From NCBI GenBank assembly GCA_015067705.1, contig SVLW01000001.1, positions 72,653 through 136,652 of the forward strand: 64,000 nt of DNA. The letters are read 5' to 3'. Source of the DNA: Oscillospiraceae bacterium (GTDB taxonomy: Bacteria > Bacillota > Clostridia > Oscillospirales > QAMX01). Within the stretch, counting starts at the first letter, position 1; every line of letters begins with the position of its first letter. A program made the position numbers and the translations under genes. The notes under the pieces are model-generated. The model was not told where the DNA came from. It worked only from the letters and a program-made list of their open reading frames with translations, and did not search any database. Below are positions 50,706 to 60,391 of this stretch, piece by piece.

Positions 50706-51458
50706 TTAAGTACCGCTGTAGTTATAGGTGTTGGTGATTTCCAGTTTGATACGGTCGCCGCGGAAGAGCACGGAGGCATACTCCATGGGCTCGTTTTCCG
50801 GGCTGTAGATGAGATTTTCCACATGGATCAGCGGATAATTCTTCCGCACGCCCAGATGGGCGGCCTCAGCGTTGCCGGCCTGGGCGATCTCCAGAGTCTC
50901 CACGACCTTGCTTTTGACCACGCCATAGGCGTCCCGCAGGATATCACAGAGCTGTGCCACCTCAAAGTTGTGGCCCACCTCCAGCATATCGGGGCAGAGC
51001 TTCTTCGGGATATAGGAGACGTGCAGACTCAACGGCGAACCCTTGGCGGTACGCACGCGCACGATGTGGAAGATGGGGGTGCCCTCCGGGATCCCCATGC
51101 GGGTGGCCACGGCCAGGGGCGCGGCGATCTCCCGCGCCTCGATCAGTTTCGTCTCGCTCTCGACGCCCTGCTGGTCCAGCTGTTCCCGGATGCCCATATG
51201 GGACAAAGGGCGGGACAGGAGCTTATTGACGCTGACAAAGGTTCCCTTGCCGGGCACGCGATATAAAAGTCCCTCCTGCGCCAGACGCAGGATCACAGAA
51301 CGTACCGTCATACGGCTCAGGCCGTATTCCCGGCTCAGTTCATTTTCCGACGGGATCCGCGAATTTTCGGACCAGTCGCCATTGATAATCTTGCCCCGGA
51401 TGATTTCCTCAAGCTGGGTATGCAGCGGCTTCGGGCTCTGCGGATCCAAAATACTCAT
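50706..51458 (-). CDS. GntR-family regulator, HutC subfamily (UTRA domain)
   Basis: 250-aa transcriptional regulator. The winged helix is residues 10-78 (GKIINGDWSENSRIPSENEL, YGLSRMTVRSVILRLAQEGL, GKGTFVS), and the UTRA effector domain is about 90-245 (IFHIVRVRTAKGSPLSLHVSYIP). HutC members bind small sugar phosphates or acids. It sits between the aldolase-family and UlaG-like genes. A palindrome of the HutC kind occurs at the rpiB promoter and a related site at this operon's own promoter, so it may control both; this is inferred. Confidence 0.9.
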   Translation of the reverse strand: MSILDPQSPKPLHTQLEEIIRGKIINGDWSENSRIPSENELSREYGLSRMTVRSVILRLAQEGLLYRVPGKGTFVSVNKLLSRPLSHMGIREQLDQQGVESETKLIEAREIAAPLAVATRMGIPEGTPIFHIVRVRTAKGSPLSLHVSYIPKKLCPDMLEVGHNFEVAQLCDILRDAYGVVKSKVVETLEIAQAGNAEAAHLGVRKNYPLIHVENLIYSPENEPMEYASVLFRGDRIKLEITNTYNYSGT

Positions 51459-51499
51459 GTGGAATGTTCTCCTTCAAAGCAGATATGATGGGGATTTTT

Positions 51500-52399
51500 T
51501 CAGGAAATAAAGCCGGCATCCAGAAGGGCCTGCTTCATTTCGGCCTCCAGTTCCTGGGAAATGGGCTGGACGGGCTTTCTGGGCACGCCGCCCTTGAGGC
51601 CCATGAGGTTCATGGTGCACTTGACACCGGCCACGCTGCCGCGGGCGCCGGTCTTTTTGATGACCTCGTTTAAGACCGTATAATACTCCCATGCCTTCTC
51701 GCGGCCTTCCTCCTGATAGAGGCGCACCACCTCGGCGCACTGTGCCGGGAAGTAGTTACTGGCAGAGACCACGCCGCCCTTGCCGCCGCGATCCATGCAG
51801 GTGAACACGCTGCTCATAGAGCCGGACACGATCTCGAAATCGTCACGGCCGCCTGCGGCGTCCATATAGGCGTTCATCATGTTCTTGGAGGTATCCTTGA
51901 TGCCGTGGATATTGGGATGATCGGCCAGGATCCGCACCACTTCGGCGGAAATAGTTACTTCGTTGGAGAAGGCCGGTGCGCAGTACAGCAGGATCGGGAT
52001 CTTGCTGTAATCTGCGATCTTGGTGTAATACTCCACCAGGGCAGCATCGGTCATGAGGCCCTTGAAGTAATGGGGCGTCAGGACGGAGAGATAGTCGATG
52101 GGGAGATTCTCGGCCTGGACACGGTCGATAAAGCGGAGAGTCTGGTAAAGAGACTCGCGGCCCACACCGGCGATAAAGCACTTATCGGGATCGGCATAGG
52201 AAGAGGCGGCGCGAATCACTTCCAGAGCCTCGTCGTCGGAGAGCATCCGGAACTCGCCGTTGCTGCCCAGGCACATAAAGCCGTTGACAGCGGTTTTGTT
52301 CCACTGCTCATAGTTATACTGCAGCATATCAAAACGGATCTCGCCGTTTTCGTCAAAGGGTGTGACGGTGGGGATGATAATACCGGATAAATTACGCAT
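51500..52399 (-). CDS. DHDPS/N-acetylneuraminate-lyase family aldolase
   Basis: 299-aa TIM-barrel aldolase. Family motifs: GIIIPTVTPFDENGEI (6-21), GSNGEFRMLSDDE (about 45), the Tyr in ILLYCAP (about 138) and the Schiff-base Lys in GIKDTSKN (about 166). The canonical G-T-T-G-E reads GSNGE. Pathway members in this family include keto-deoxy sugar-acid aldolases and hydroxy-oxoglutarate aldolases; given uxuA and the enolase-superfamily dehydratases, a keto-deoxy sugar acid is the likely substrate. It is the first gene of the operon with gntR and the UlaG-like gene. Confidence 0.85.
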   Translation of the reverse strand: MRNLSGIIIPTVTPFDENGEIRFDMLQYNYEQWNKTAVNGFMCLGSNGEFRMLSDDEALEVIRAASSYADPDKCFIAGVGRESLYQTLRFIDRVQAENLPIDYLSVLTPHYFKGLMTDAALVEYYTKIADYSKIPILLYCAPAFSNEVTISAEVVRILADHPNIHGIKDTSKNMMNAYMDAAGGRDDFEIVSGSMSSVFTCMDRGGKGGVVSASNYFPAQCAEVVRLYQEEGREKAWEYYTVLNEVIKKTGARGSVAGVKCTMNLMGLKGGVPRKPVQPISQELEAEMKQALLDAGFIS

Positions 52400-52440
52400 A
52401 CTGATCGGTTCTCCTCTCTCTTTTCGGGGGCCGGACGGCC

Positions 52441-52486
52441 CATCTATACATACGAGTATTTTATCACAGCCCGGGATTCTTGTAAA
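52441..52486 (-). promoter_or_regulatory. Promoter of the aldolase-gntR-ulaG-like operon with operator-like site
   Basis: Minus-strand TTTACA (52486-52481), 17 bp, TAAAAT (52463-52458) preceded by TGTGA; directly after it ATACTCGTATGTATAG (52459-52444) matches 11 of 16 positions of the rpiB palindrome and lies in the equivalent place. Confidence 0.65.
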
Positions 52487-52552
52487 TCAATTTGCTCGCA
52501 TTTGCGTAAAAATGCACGAATCTTCCGGGCTTTTCGCAAAACTGCGATTTGA

Positions 52553-55021
52553 TTACTTCTTGCGGAACAGCAGCACGTTTACGGAACAGGCGGGCACCAC
52601 ATGGGAGAAGCTGCGTCCGGCGCCCGAGAGCGTCAGCGTCTGATCGCAGAGAGCACGGGGCTCCTCCAGGGTGTTCTTCGCTTCCAGATCGCCGGTGAAA
52701 AGCTCCACGGTATAGTCGCTTTCCACATCACAGTCGAAGGAGAACGCCACGGTCTCCTCGCCGCCCACGTTTGCGATTTTGACGATGATCTCGTCGCCGC
52801 CCTCCAGCGCGGCGGCACGGATGGAGGGATAGTGCGGCACGTCGATCCGGGCGGCCAGCTGGTCATTGATGTAGCAGGAGAGCACTTCGCCGTCGGACTC
52901 CATACGGAAGCGATGATAGGCGCCGTAGTTCAGGGGAGTCGGCAGCGGGATGGGATCCGCCACCTTCACGGCGCGGAGACCCACGCCCTCATAGAAGGTG
53001 CTGACACCGTTTTCCACCACCCAGCGAACCGGAGTGACGGAGCGGACGTTCCAGGGGAAGCCGGCGGGATCATTGAAGGGATGGCCCTGGGGTGCCACGC
53101 GGCCGCAGTACATGCCGACGCCTACCTGCTGACCCTCCTGCACCAGCGCTTCCATCTCAAAGACGCCGGATCGGGATTCCTCGTCCTCGCCCATCACAAT
53201 GAGCGCACAGTTGGCAACGCCCTGGCTCACCATATATGCCGGCATTTTGAGGAGATCCTCCGGCGTGCAGGGCACGGTGCGGAATCCGTCGGCAGTCGCC
53301 TCCATATGACCGATGATCTCATGGGTGGGCAGTACCGCCTCGCCGTTCCAGCGGATATTGCGGTATTCCATGCCGATGCTGCCGAGCACCGCGGCACCGC
53401 CGCGCATCACGGGAGAATGCATCTCCGGGGCATCGAATTCGGATTCCAGGAGATAGTTGCCGCGATGGCTGCCGAAGAGCTTCCAGGGATAATAGGACGG
53501 GATCGGCGCACTGCGGAGATTGTCGAACTGGATCAGGTTGGGGCTCCAGGCGCGGTAATGGACATTTTCAAAAAGCGGGGCATAGGCGGAGAGCTTCACG
53601 ATATCCTGATTCTGCTCAAAGCCCAGCATGAACATAGCCTCACAAACTGCCGGATACAGGGTACGCATGGGGCCGCTGGTGACGGCGAACTCGCCCAGGA
53701 AGATATCGGGGCCGTTTCTGTCATAGTCGTCATACACATTGGCATGCGCGGCGAACCAGTCGGAGGGATTATAGAAATGCTCATCGGCGATATTGAGGGG
53801 CAATCCGTCCCGCTCCACATGGATATTGGCAATGATGATGAGGTCAGGGTATTTGGCCAGCAGCGCTTTCCGGAACAGCTCATAGCGCGTAAGATATTCG
53901 TCGCCCAGGTTCTCGTTGCCGATTTCCAGATAGCGCAGAGGGAAGGGCTCCGGATGGCCCATCTCGGCGCGCAGTGCGCCCCACTTCGTGGTGACGTCGC
54001 CGCGGGCGTATTCCAGTGCATCCAGTGCGTCCTGCAGAGCGGCATCCAGGGTCTCGCCCTCCATGACGGCGCCGCGGCGGCCCTGGCAGGTCATGCCGCA
54101 GTTGCAGACATAAAGGGGCGCGGCGCTCAGATCCTCGGCAAGCTGTAAAAATTCATGGAAGCCCAGGCCGTCCGTGGCGCGATAACCCCAGACATTCAGG
54201 TGTCCCGGGCGCTGCCAGACAGGGCCCACGGTGGTGCGGAACCAGATGGCCGTCTCGGGAGACAGACCTTCCACCACACAGCCGCCGGGGAAGCGCAGGA
54301 ACCCGGGATGCATGGCCGCCAGATGTTCGGCCAGATCCTTCCGCAGACCGTGACCCAGGAAAGTCTCCTCCGGCATCAGGGAGGTGAAGCCAAAGGTCAC
54401 CTCGCCGCCGTCCGGGGCAGTGATGACAAAGCGGGCGTCTCCTGCGGTGGCGGCGGCAGTGAGCAGGGCGTCATAGCGGGTATATGCGCCGCCGGAAACG
54501 GTCAGTTCGGCTTCCGCCAGAACTTCGTCCCCCCGACGAATGGAGAGTGACAGCCGAACGGGCTTTTCCGCGCGGGCAAAGGTATAGAAGCGATAGGACT
54601 CCCCTGCCTTCGCCGGGACGCCCACATAACCGATATTATAGAGCACGCCGCCGGGGGCAAACTGCACCCGCAGGGCATAGGCGCGGTTTTCGTGGAGGGT
54701 GTCCGTGCTGTCCAGCGTCATTTCGGCATTCTCCGTATACCAGGCCGGGACCGGCGTGGGAGCGATGCCATGCTGACGGATCCAGTATTCAGAGCCCTCG
54801 CCGTTATAGAAGGAGAAGGGCCAGCCGGTAGGACTATAGAGGGTATCTCCCTCCTGCCCCAGATCGGTGGGCACCGCGCTGTCGTCAAAGGCGCGGTTGC
54901 GCAGCATTTCGGGATAGAGTCCGCTGTCACCGGCGCGGTTGATATCTTCAAAGAACACGCCGTAAAGATGCGGTGCCGTGGGGAAACGCTTTTTCTCTGT
55001 AAAAATCTTCAGTTCAGACAT
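52553..55021 (-). CDS. GH51 alpha-L-arabinofuranosidase (copy 1)
   Basis: 822-aa intracellular exo-glycosidase that removes arabinofuranose from arabinoxylan or arabinan fragments. It starts with the GH51 motif LYGVFFEDINRAGDSGLYPEM, has a carbohydrate-binding-like beta domain (about 90-220), the catalytic barrel with RFPGGCVVEG, acid/base Glu in LEIGNENLG (about 388) and nucleophile Glu in FLGEFAV (about 456), and a C-terminal beta domain with an inserted jelly-roll-like part (about 630-730). No signal peptide. It is a close paralogue of the next gene upstream. GGAG precedes the chosen ATG. Confidence 0.92.
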   Translation of the reverse strand: MSELKIFTEKKRFPTAPHLYGVFFEDINRAGDSGLYPEMLRNRAFDDSAVPTDLGQEGDTLYSPTGWPFSFYNGEGSEYWIRQHGIAPTPVPAWYTENAEMTLDSTDTLHENRAYALRVQFAPGGVLYNIGYVGVPAKAGESYRFYTFARAEKPVRLSLSIRRGDEVLAEAELTVSGGAYTRYDALLTAAATAGDARFVITAPDGGEVTFGFTSLMPEETFLGHGLRKDLAEHLAAMHPGFLRFPGGCVVEGLSPETAIWFRTTVGPVWQRPGHLNVWGYRATDGLGFHEFLQLAEDLSAAPLYVCNCGMTCQGRRGAVMEGETLDAALQDALDALEYARGDVTTKWGALRAEMGHPEPFPLRYLEIGNENLGDEYLTRYELFRKALLAKYPDLIIIANIHVERDGLPLNIADEHFYNPSDWFAAHANVYDDYDRNGPDIFLGEFAVTSGPMRTLYPAVCEAMFMLGFEQNQDIVKLSAYAPLFENVHYRAWSPNLIQFDNLRSAPIPSYYPWKLFGSHRGNYLLESEFDAPEMHSPVMRGGAAVLGSIGMEYRNIRWNGEAVLPTHEIIGHMEATADGFRTVPCTPEDLLKMPAYMVSQGVANCALIVMGEDEESRSGVFEMEALVQEGQQVGVGMYCGRVAPQGHPFNDPAGFPWNVRSVTPVRWVVENGVSTFYEGVGLRAVKVADPIPLPTPLNYGAYHRFRMESDGEVLSCYINDQLAARIDVPHYPSIRAAALEGGDEIIVKIANVGGEETVAFSFDCDVESDYTVELFTGDLEAKNTLEEPRALCDQTLTLSGAGRSFSHVVPACSVNVLLFRKK

Positions 55022-55118
55022 AGTGCTTCTCCTTTTTTCAATCAGTATGCTTTCATTTTTCCACACTCTGCCCTTCCTGTCAAGCGCTCTCCGTCCGTTC
55101 CGGGAAGATTTTTTGTAA

Positions 55119-55145
55119 AAAACACCGCCCGGAGGGCGGTGTTTT
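55119..55145 (-). terminator. Terminator of GH51 copy 2
   Basis: A 12-bp stem AAAACACCGCCC/GGGCGGTGTTTT with a 3-nt loop is followed on the minus strand by TTTTTTAC. Confidence 0.85.
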
Positions 55146-55184
55146 CAGATCGGTCACAGTCCCGGGAAGCGGGTCTCGGGATGC

Positions 55185-57638
55185 TTATGCTTTTTTGAGG
55201 ATCAGGACGCTGACGGAATAGGCGGGAGCGCGATAGACGAAGCGGCGGGCAGCACCGGTACGTTCATAGCGCTTGTCGCAGATATTCAGCGGTTCGTCCA
55301 GAGAGTTGCGGCCATCGGGATCACCGGTGAGGATCTCCTCAATATAGGCAGACTCCACGTCGCAGTCCAGATCGATCTCCACATCCTGATCGCAGTCGGC
55401 AATATTGGCCAGCTTCACGATCACGCCGTCGCCGTCATCCAGCGCAACGGCCTGCACGGCGGGATAGGTCGGAATGGCCACCTCTGCCACCAGCTCGTCA
55501 TTGACAAAGCAGCGCAGCGTTTCGCCGTCCGTCTCCATCCGCAGGCGGTTATACTCGCCATAGCGCAGGGCGGTGGGGATGTTCTCCACAAGGTTCACGG
55601 GACGCCAGCCGACGCCGTCATTCACAGAGCTCATGCCATCTTCAATGACCCAGCTCATGGGCTTGACGCTGCGGGCATCCCAGGGGTCGCCGTGGTCATC
55701 GCCGAAGAACTGCGGCGTCAGGCGGCGGCAGTACATACCGATGCCCACCTTCTGGCCTTCTTCTACCAGAGCCTCCATCTCAAAGACGCCCTGACGGGAT
55801 TCCTCGTCCTCGCCCATGACGACCAGCGTGGGCGGCACGATTCCCCGGCGCTTGAGGGGTGCCGGGATCTGCTTCTCCTCCGGCGCCACCAGGAGGAAGC
55901 CGTCGTCACCGGCCTGGACGCTGCCGGTGATCTCATGGGTGGGAACCGCGGCCTCGCCGTTCCACTTGGCGCCGCGGATAGCAACGCCCGCAGAACCCAG
56001 AACCGATGCAGAGCCGCGATACAGCGGGGAATGGAGCTCCGGCCCGGTCATGCTGCTTTCCACCACTTCCTTGCCGCGGTGGGAGCTGAAGAGCTTCCAG
56101 GGATAGAAGGACGGAATGGCACAGCTGCGCAGATTATCAAAGGCGATCAGATTGGGGTTCCAGCTTCTGTAATGGACATTTTCAAAGAGCGGCGCATAGG
56201 CCTCCAGCTTGACGATATCCTGATTCCGCTCCATGCCGATCATAAACATGGCCTCGCCAATGGCGGGATACAGGGTACGCACCGGGCCGGTGACCACGGC
56301 GAACTCGCCCACGAAGATATCGGGGCCGGAACGGTCGTAGTCGTTATAAAGCTCCGTGCTCTTGGCAAACCACTCGGTCTGGTTATAATAATGCTCGTCG
56401 GCGATATCAAGCGGCAAGCCGTCCTTTTCCACATGGGTGTTGGCGATGATCACCAGATCCGGCCAACGTTCCAGTACGGCCTTGCGGATGCTCTCATACC
56501 GTTCGTTATATTCGGGACCATGGTTTTCGTTGCCGATTTCCAGATATCGCAGGGCAAAGGGCTCCGGATGGCCCATCTTCGCGCGCAGGGCACCCCACTT
56601 CGTGGTCACGTCGCCGCGGGCGTATTCCAGCGCATCCAGTACTTCCTGAAGCGCCATCCGGGTGTCCTCCTCGTTCATGGCGCCGCCGCCGGGACGACCC
56701 TGGCAGGTCATGCCGCAGTTACAGACATAGAGCGCCACCGCGCCCATGTCTTCGGCAAACTGCAGATATTCATGAAAGCCCAGGCCATCGGTGGTGCGAT
56801 AGCCCCAGATATTATAGTGACCGGGACGCTCCCAGACGGGGCCTACGGTCTTCGAGAAGCGGATCATGGTGGAGACCGTCATGCCTTCCACCACACAGCC
56901 GCCGGGGAAACGCAGGAAGCCGGGGCGCATGGAATCCATAATTTCCGCCAGATCCTTACGCAGGCCATGGCCGCGGAAGGTCTCGGCAGGCATCAGGGAG
57001 GCAAAACCGAAGGTCACTTCGCCGCCCTCCGGCGCAGTGATGACGAACTCGCCCTTTGCCACGGTGGCGTCTGCCGTCAGGTCTGCATCATAGCGGGTAT
57101 ACTCGCCGCCGCTGACGGTGATGGCCGCGGACGCCACGACCTTCCCTTCTGCACGGATCGAGAGCTGCAGCGGCACGGTGCCGTCTGCCTTGGCAAATAC
57201 ATAGAAATGATAGGTCTTTCCGGCCTCCGCCGCAATGCCCACATAGCCCACGTTATAGAGCTCGCCGCCGGGGACAAACTTTGCTTCCAGCGCAAACACG
57301 CGGGCATCGTTCAAGGTGTTTTTGTCCGTCAGGGCCATTTCGGCGTCCTTCGTGTACCATGCGGGCACAGGCGTGGGGGCCAGGCCATGCTTTTCTCTCC
57401 AATGGGGTGCGCCCTCGCCTCCGGCGAAGCCGATGCCCCAGCCGGTTTTGATGCGCATAATATCACCTTCCACGGTAAAGCCTTCCGGCACTTCGCCGTC
57501 ATCAAAGGCGCGGTTGCGCAGCATCTCCGGGTAAAGGCCGCTGTCCGCGGCGCGGTTGATATCTTCAAAGAAGAAGCCATAAAGATCCGGAGCAATGGGG
57601 AAACGTTTTTTCTCGGTGTTGATGGTAAGCTTTGGCAT
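55185..57638 (-). CDS. GH51 alpha-L-arabinofuranosidase (copy 2)
   Basis: 817-aa paralogue of copy 1 with the same domain order: PDLYGFFFEDINRAADSGLY start, RFPGGCVVEG, acid/base Glu in LEIGNENHG, nucleophile Glu in FVGEFAV and the inserted domain with VMGEDEESRQGVFEMEALV. No signal peptide. Differences cluster in the N-terminal beta domain and the C-terminus, so the two may prefer different linkages. TTGACA lies 67-72 bp upstream with a poor -10; AAAGGAG precedes the ATG. Confidence 0.92.
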   Translation of the reverse strand: MPKLTINTEKKRFPIAPDLYGFFFEDINRAADSGLYPEMLRNRAFDDGEVPEGFTVEGDIMRIKTGWGIGFAGGEGAPHWREKHGLAPTPVPAWYTKDAEMALTDKNTLNDARVFALEAKFVPGGELYNVGYVGIAAEAGKTYHFYVFAKADGTVPLQLSIRAEGKVVASAAITVSGGEYTRYDADLTADATVAKGEFVITAPEGGEVTFGFASLMPAETFRGHGLRKDLAEIMDSMRPGFLRFPGGCVVEGMTVSTMIRFSKTVGPVWERPGHYNIWGYRTTDGLGFHEYLQFAEDMGAVALYVCNCGMTCQGRPGGGAMNEEDTRMALQEVLDALEYARGDVTTKWGALRAKMGHPEPFALRYLEIGNENHGPEYNERYESIRKAVLERWPDLVIIANTHVEKDGLPLDIADEHYYNQTEWFAKSTELYNDYDRSGPDIFVGEFAVVTGPVRTLYPAIGEAMFMIGMERNQDIVKLEAYAPLFENVHYRSWNPNLIAFDNLRSCAIPSFYPWKLFSSHRGKEVVESSMTGPELHSPLYRGSASVLGSAGVAIRGAKWNGEAAVPTHEITGSVQAGDDGFLLVAPEEKQIPAPLKRRGIVPPTLVVMGEDEESRQGVFEMEALVEEGQKVGIGMYCRRLTPQFFGDDHGDPWDARSVKPMSWVIEDGMSSVNDGVGWRPVNLVENIPTALRYGEYNRLRMETDGETLRCFVNDELVAEVAIPTYPAVQAVALDDGDGVIVKLANIADCDQDVEIDLDCDVESAYIEEILTGDPDGRNSLDEPLNICDKRYERTGAARRFVYRAPAYSVSVLILKKA

Positions 57639-57810
57639 AGTGATTCTCCTTTCTCGTTGGGTTCTGTCTGTACGTTCATTTTTTCATATCCGGGCCAACT
57701 TGTCAACGCATTGCCCACAACACGGATAGGATATCATAATTCTGTTCAGCATTGCTAAGTATGATAGAAAATATTGTCCGGATTCTATTGTATTCTTACA
57801 AAAATTGGTA

Positions 57811-57850
57811 AAAAGGACGCTCTGCCTAAAACTGCAGAGCGTCCTTTTTT
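57811..57850 (-). terminator. Terminator of enolase-superfamily gene 1
   Basis: A perfect 15-bp stem AAAAGGACGCTCTGC/GCAGAGCGTCCTTTT with an 8-nt loop lies 5 bp after the stop. Confidence 0.9.
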
Positions 57851-57855
57851 GATTC

Positions 57856-58971
57856 TTACTGTTCTGCGGCGGAGCCGTCTTTGCGATAGCGGGCGGGATA
57901 CTGATAATCCCGGAAGGGATAGGCGGCAAATGCCTCCTCGTCCAGTTCCACGCCGAGGCCGGGACGGTCGGAAATTTTGAAATACCCGTCCACGGGCTTT
58001 AAGTCGATGTCATAGAGCGACTCACGCGCATAGGTGGCCTGGGAGAATTCCAGAATGTCGAAGTTCTGCATAGCGGCGCAGACCTGGATGGTGGCGGCGG
58101 TGGCAACCGGGCCATTGGGATTGTGGGGCGCGAACTTGATGAGATAAGGCTCTGCCATATAGGCGATCTTGCGGATCTCGGAGATGCCGCCGCAGTGGCA
58201 GATATCCGGCTGGATCACATCAAGAAGCCGGTCGGAGATCACCTCCCGGTAATCATAGCGGCTGTAGAGCCGCTCGCCGGCGGCGATGGGGACATTATAG
58301 GGATTCCCGATCAATTTGCCGTAAAGACCGCTGTTCTCCGGCGGGATGGGCTCTTCAAAGAAGTGGAGGTCATAGTCCTTTGCCGCCTCCAAAAGAGACA
58401 TGGCATCTCTCGGGGTGCTGTCGCCGTGGTGGTCGATGGCGATGATGTGATCGTCGCCGATGATTCTGCGGATGGCGTCCAGCTTGGCGGCGAATTTCTT
58501 TGCCGCGCCATAGCGGTCGTCGCCCACTTCCTCCGGCACCGTGCCGGTCTTGACGCCGGCGAAGCCCTTGGCGATGATCTCCGCTGCCAGTTCCGGGCCG
58601 CCGTGGGTATAAGTGCGGATCCGGTCGCGGACCTTGCCGCCCAGAAGTTCGTATACCGGCACCCCCAAGGCCTTGCCCTTGATATCCCACAGAGCCATAT
58701 CAATGCCGGAAATAGCGCTCTGGTACACAAATCCGCTCTTCCAGAAGCCGTGGCGATACATTTTCTGCCAGACATAGTCCACATTCCGGGGATCCTCGCC
58801 GATGACGCTGCGCTGGGCCAGCACATGAATGGCCGCGTCCACCATGAGCTCCAGCCCCTCAATGCTGGCCTCGCCCCAGCCATAGATGCCCTCGTCGGTC
58901 AGTACCTTCACAAAGATCCAGTTCTGACGCTCTGCAAATACCAAAAACGTTTTCACGTCGGTGACTTTCAT
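57856..58971 (-). CDS. Mandelate racemase/muconate-lactonizing (enolase superfamily) dehydratase 1
   Basis: 371-aa sugar-acid dehydratase-like enzyme. The capping domain starts MKVTDVKTFLVF; LLGGKVRDRIRTYTHGG opens the barrel; Mg ligands are Asp in AIDHHGDST (about 196), Glu in FFEEPIPPEN (about 222) and Glu in AAGERLYSR (about 248); the catalytic His lies in FAPHNPNGPVATAA (about 298). The pattern resembles galactonate dehydratases. AGGAGGG precedes the ATG at 58971 and an extended -10 (TGGTATAAT) lies upstream. It is a close paralogue of the next gene. Confidence 0.88.
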   Translation of the reverse strand: MKVTDVKTFLVFAERQNWIFVKVLTDEGIYGWGEASIEGLELMVDAAIHVLAQRSVIGEDPRNVDYVWQKMYRHGFWKSGFVYQSAISGIDMALWDIKGKALGVPVYELLGGKVRDRIRTYTHGGPELAAEIIAKGFAGVKTGTVPEEVGDDRYGAAKKFAAKLDAIRRIIGDDHIIAIDHHGDSTPRDAMSLLEAAKDYDLHFFEEPIPPENSGLYGKLIGNPYNVPIAAGERLYSRYDYREVISDRLLDVIQPDICHCGGISEIRKIAYMAEPYLIKFAPHNPNGPVATAATIQVCAAMQNFDILEFSQATYARESLYDIDLKPVDGYFKISDRPGLGVELDEEAFAAYPFRDYQYPARYRKDGSAAEQ

Positions 58972-59064
58972 AAAAGGCTCCCTCCTGTACTCATTTCCCT
59001 TATTATACCATATTATTTCAGTCTGCCACGGTTCGATCTGAAAACGCGGATAATTTCCGCATGA

Positions 59065-59095
59065 AAAAGCCCGCCTCATAAGAGGCGGGCTTTTG
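59065..59095 (-). terminator. Terminator of enolase-superfamily gene 2
   Basis: A 13-bp stem AAAAGCCCGCCTC/GAGGCGGGCTTTT with a 4-nt loop. Confidence 0.88.
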
Positions 59096-59105
59096 GAATC
59101 GAAGC

Positions 59106-60224
59106 TTAGATCTCTGCAACAGAGCCGTCTGCACGATAGCGGGGCTTGTACTGGATGTTCTCGTAGGGATATGCCTTGAGAGCTTCTTCGTCCAGTTCGA
59201 TACCAAGACCGGGCTTGGTCGGGATCTTGAAGTAACCATCAACGGGCTTGAGGTCGATGTCATAGATCTCAGGACGGAGGTAAACAGTCTGAGCAAACTC
59301 CAGAATGTCGAAGTTCTGCATAGCGGCAGCAACCTGGATGGAGGCAGCGGTAGCAACCGGGCCATTCGGGCTGTGGGGAGCGAACTTAATGAGATACGGT
59401 TCTGCCATATAGGCGATCTTGCGGATCTCGGAAATACCGCCGCAGTGGCAGATATCCGGCTGGATAATGTCGAGCCACTGGTTGGCAATGATCTCACGGA
59501 AGTCGAAGCGGCTGTAAAGACGCTCGCCGGCTGCGATCGGCACATTGTATGCGTTATCGTGGATGGTGCGATAAAGCTGTGCATTTTCGGGAGTGATGGG
59601 CTCCTCGAAGAAGTGGAGGTTATAGTCCTGTGCAGCTTCGATCAGAGCCATAGCGTCGCGGACGGTGCTCTGGCCGTGATGGTCAACAGCGATGATGTGA
59701 TCGTCGCCGATGATCTTGCGGGTCTCTTCCAGAACCTTGGCGAAAGCCTTGGCAGCAGCATAGCGGTCGTTTGCAACCTCAATGCCCGGGCCGATACCGG
59801 TCTTAATGCCGGCAAAGCCCATCTCGATGCACTGTGCAGCATTCTGCGGGCCGCCGTGGGTGTAAGTACGGATCTTATCACGGACCTTGCCGCCCAGGAG
59901 CTCATAAACCGGCACGCCAAGAGCCTTGCCCTTGATGTCCCACAGAGCCTGGTCGATACCGGAAATCGCGGTGTTATAAATGAAGCCGCTCTTCCAGAAG
60001 CCGTGGCGATACATCTTCTGCCAGATGTAGTCTACATTTCTGGGATCCTCGCCGATGACGCTGCGCTCTGCCAGCACATGGATCGCAGCCTCAGCAGCCA
60101 GTTCCTGGCCCTCTACGCTGGCTTCGCCCCAGCCATAGATGCCTTCATCCGTCATAACCTTAACAAAGATCCAGTTCTGTCTTTTCGCGTTTACCAGATA
60201 AGTTTTTACTTCAGTAACCTTCAT
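59106..60224 (-). CDS. Mandelate racemase/muconate-lactonizing (enolase superfamily) dehydratase 2
   Basis: 372-aa paralogue of the gene before it in the window, with the same active-site set: AVDHHGQST, FFEEPITPEN, AAGERLYSR and FAPHSPNGPVATAAS. The two are alike along their whole length, even in DNA (for example around 58160-58220 and 59410-59470). Codon choice is more biased here, which suggests higher expression. It has its own promoter (TGTACA, 17 bp, TATAAT) and terminator, so the two copies are separate units. The substrate is a sugar acid by inference. Confidence 0.88.
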   Translation of the reverse strand: MKVTEVKTYLVNAKRQNWIFVKVMTDEGIYGWGEASVEGQELAAEAAIHVLAERSVIGEDPRNVDYIWQKMYRHGFWKSGFIYNTAISGIDQALWDIKGKALGVPVYELLGGKVRDKIRTYTHGGPQNAAQCIEMGFAGIKTGIGPGIEVANDRYAAAKAFAKVLEETRKIIGDDHIIAVDHHGQSTVRDAMALIEAAQDYNLHFFEEPITPENAQLYRTIHDNAYNVPIAAGERLYSRFDFREIIANQWLDIIQPDICHCGGISEIRKIAYMAEPYLIKFAPHSPNGPVATAASIQVAAAMQNFDILEFAQTVYLRPEIYDIDLKPVDGYFKIPTKPGLGIELDEEALKAYPYENIQYKPRYRADGSVAEI

Positions 60225-60270
60225 GGTATATACTCCTTCCCGTTAACAGGTTGACCGAACAGTACGGTTT

Positions 60271-60299
60271 TGTATATTATATCACAAAACCCAAACTTG
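60271..60299 (-). promoter_or_regulatory. Promoter of enolase-superfamily gene 2
   Basis: Minus-strand TGTACA, 17 bp, TATAAT preceded by TGTGA, about 50 bp before the start. The leader after it holds GTTCGGTC and GTTAAC motifs of unknown meaning. Confidence 0.55.
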
Positions 60300-60356
60300 T
60301 ACATGATCTTTTTGGAATAAGGTAATAAATTCAATATCCCGCATTGAAAAAAAGAA

Positions 60357-60382
60357 CGACCCGCAGAACATTCTGCGGGTCG
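60357..60382 (-). terminator. Terminator of Gfo/Idh/MocA gene 1
   Basis: A 12-bp perfect stem CGACCCGCAGAA/TTCTGCGGGTCG with a 2-nt loop lies 9 bp after the stop; the minus-strand tail is TTCTTTTTTT. Confidence 0.9.
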
Positions 60383-60391
60383 CATAGATAC

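Noticed and set aside
55692-57758. 688-codon plus-strand frame over GH51 copy 2
   Set aside because: Antisense shadow of a complete glycosidase; His/Gly-rich translation without family character.
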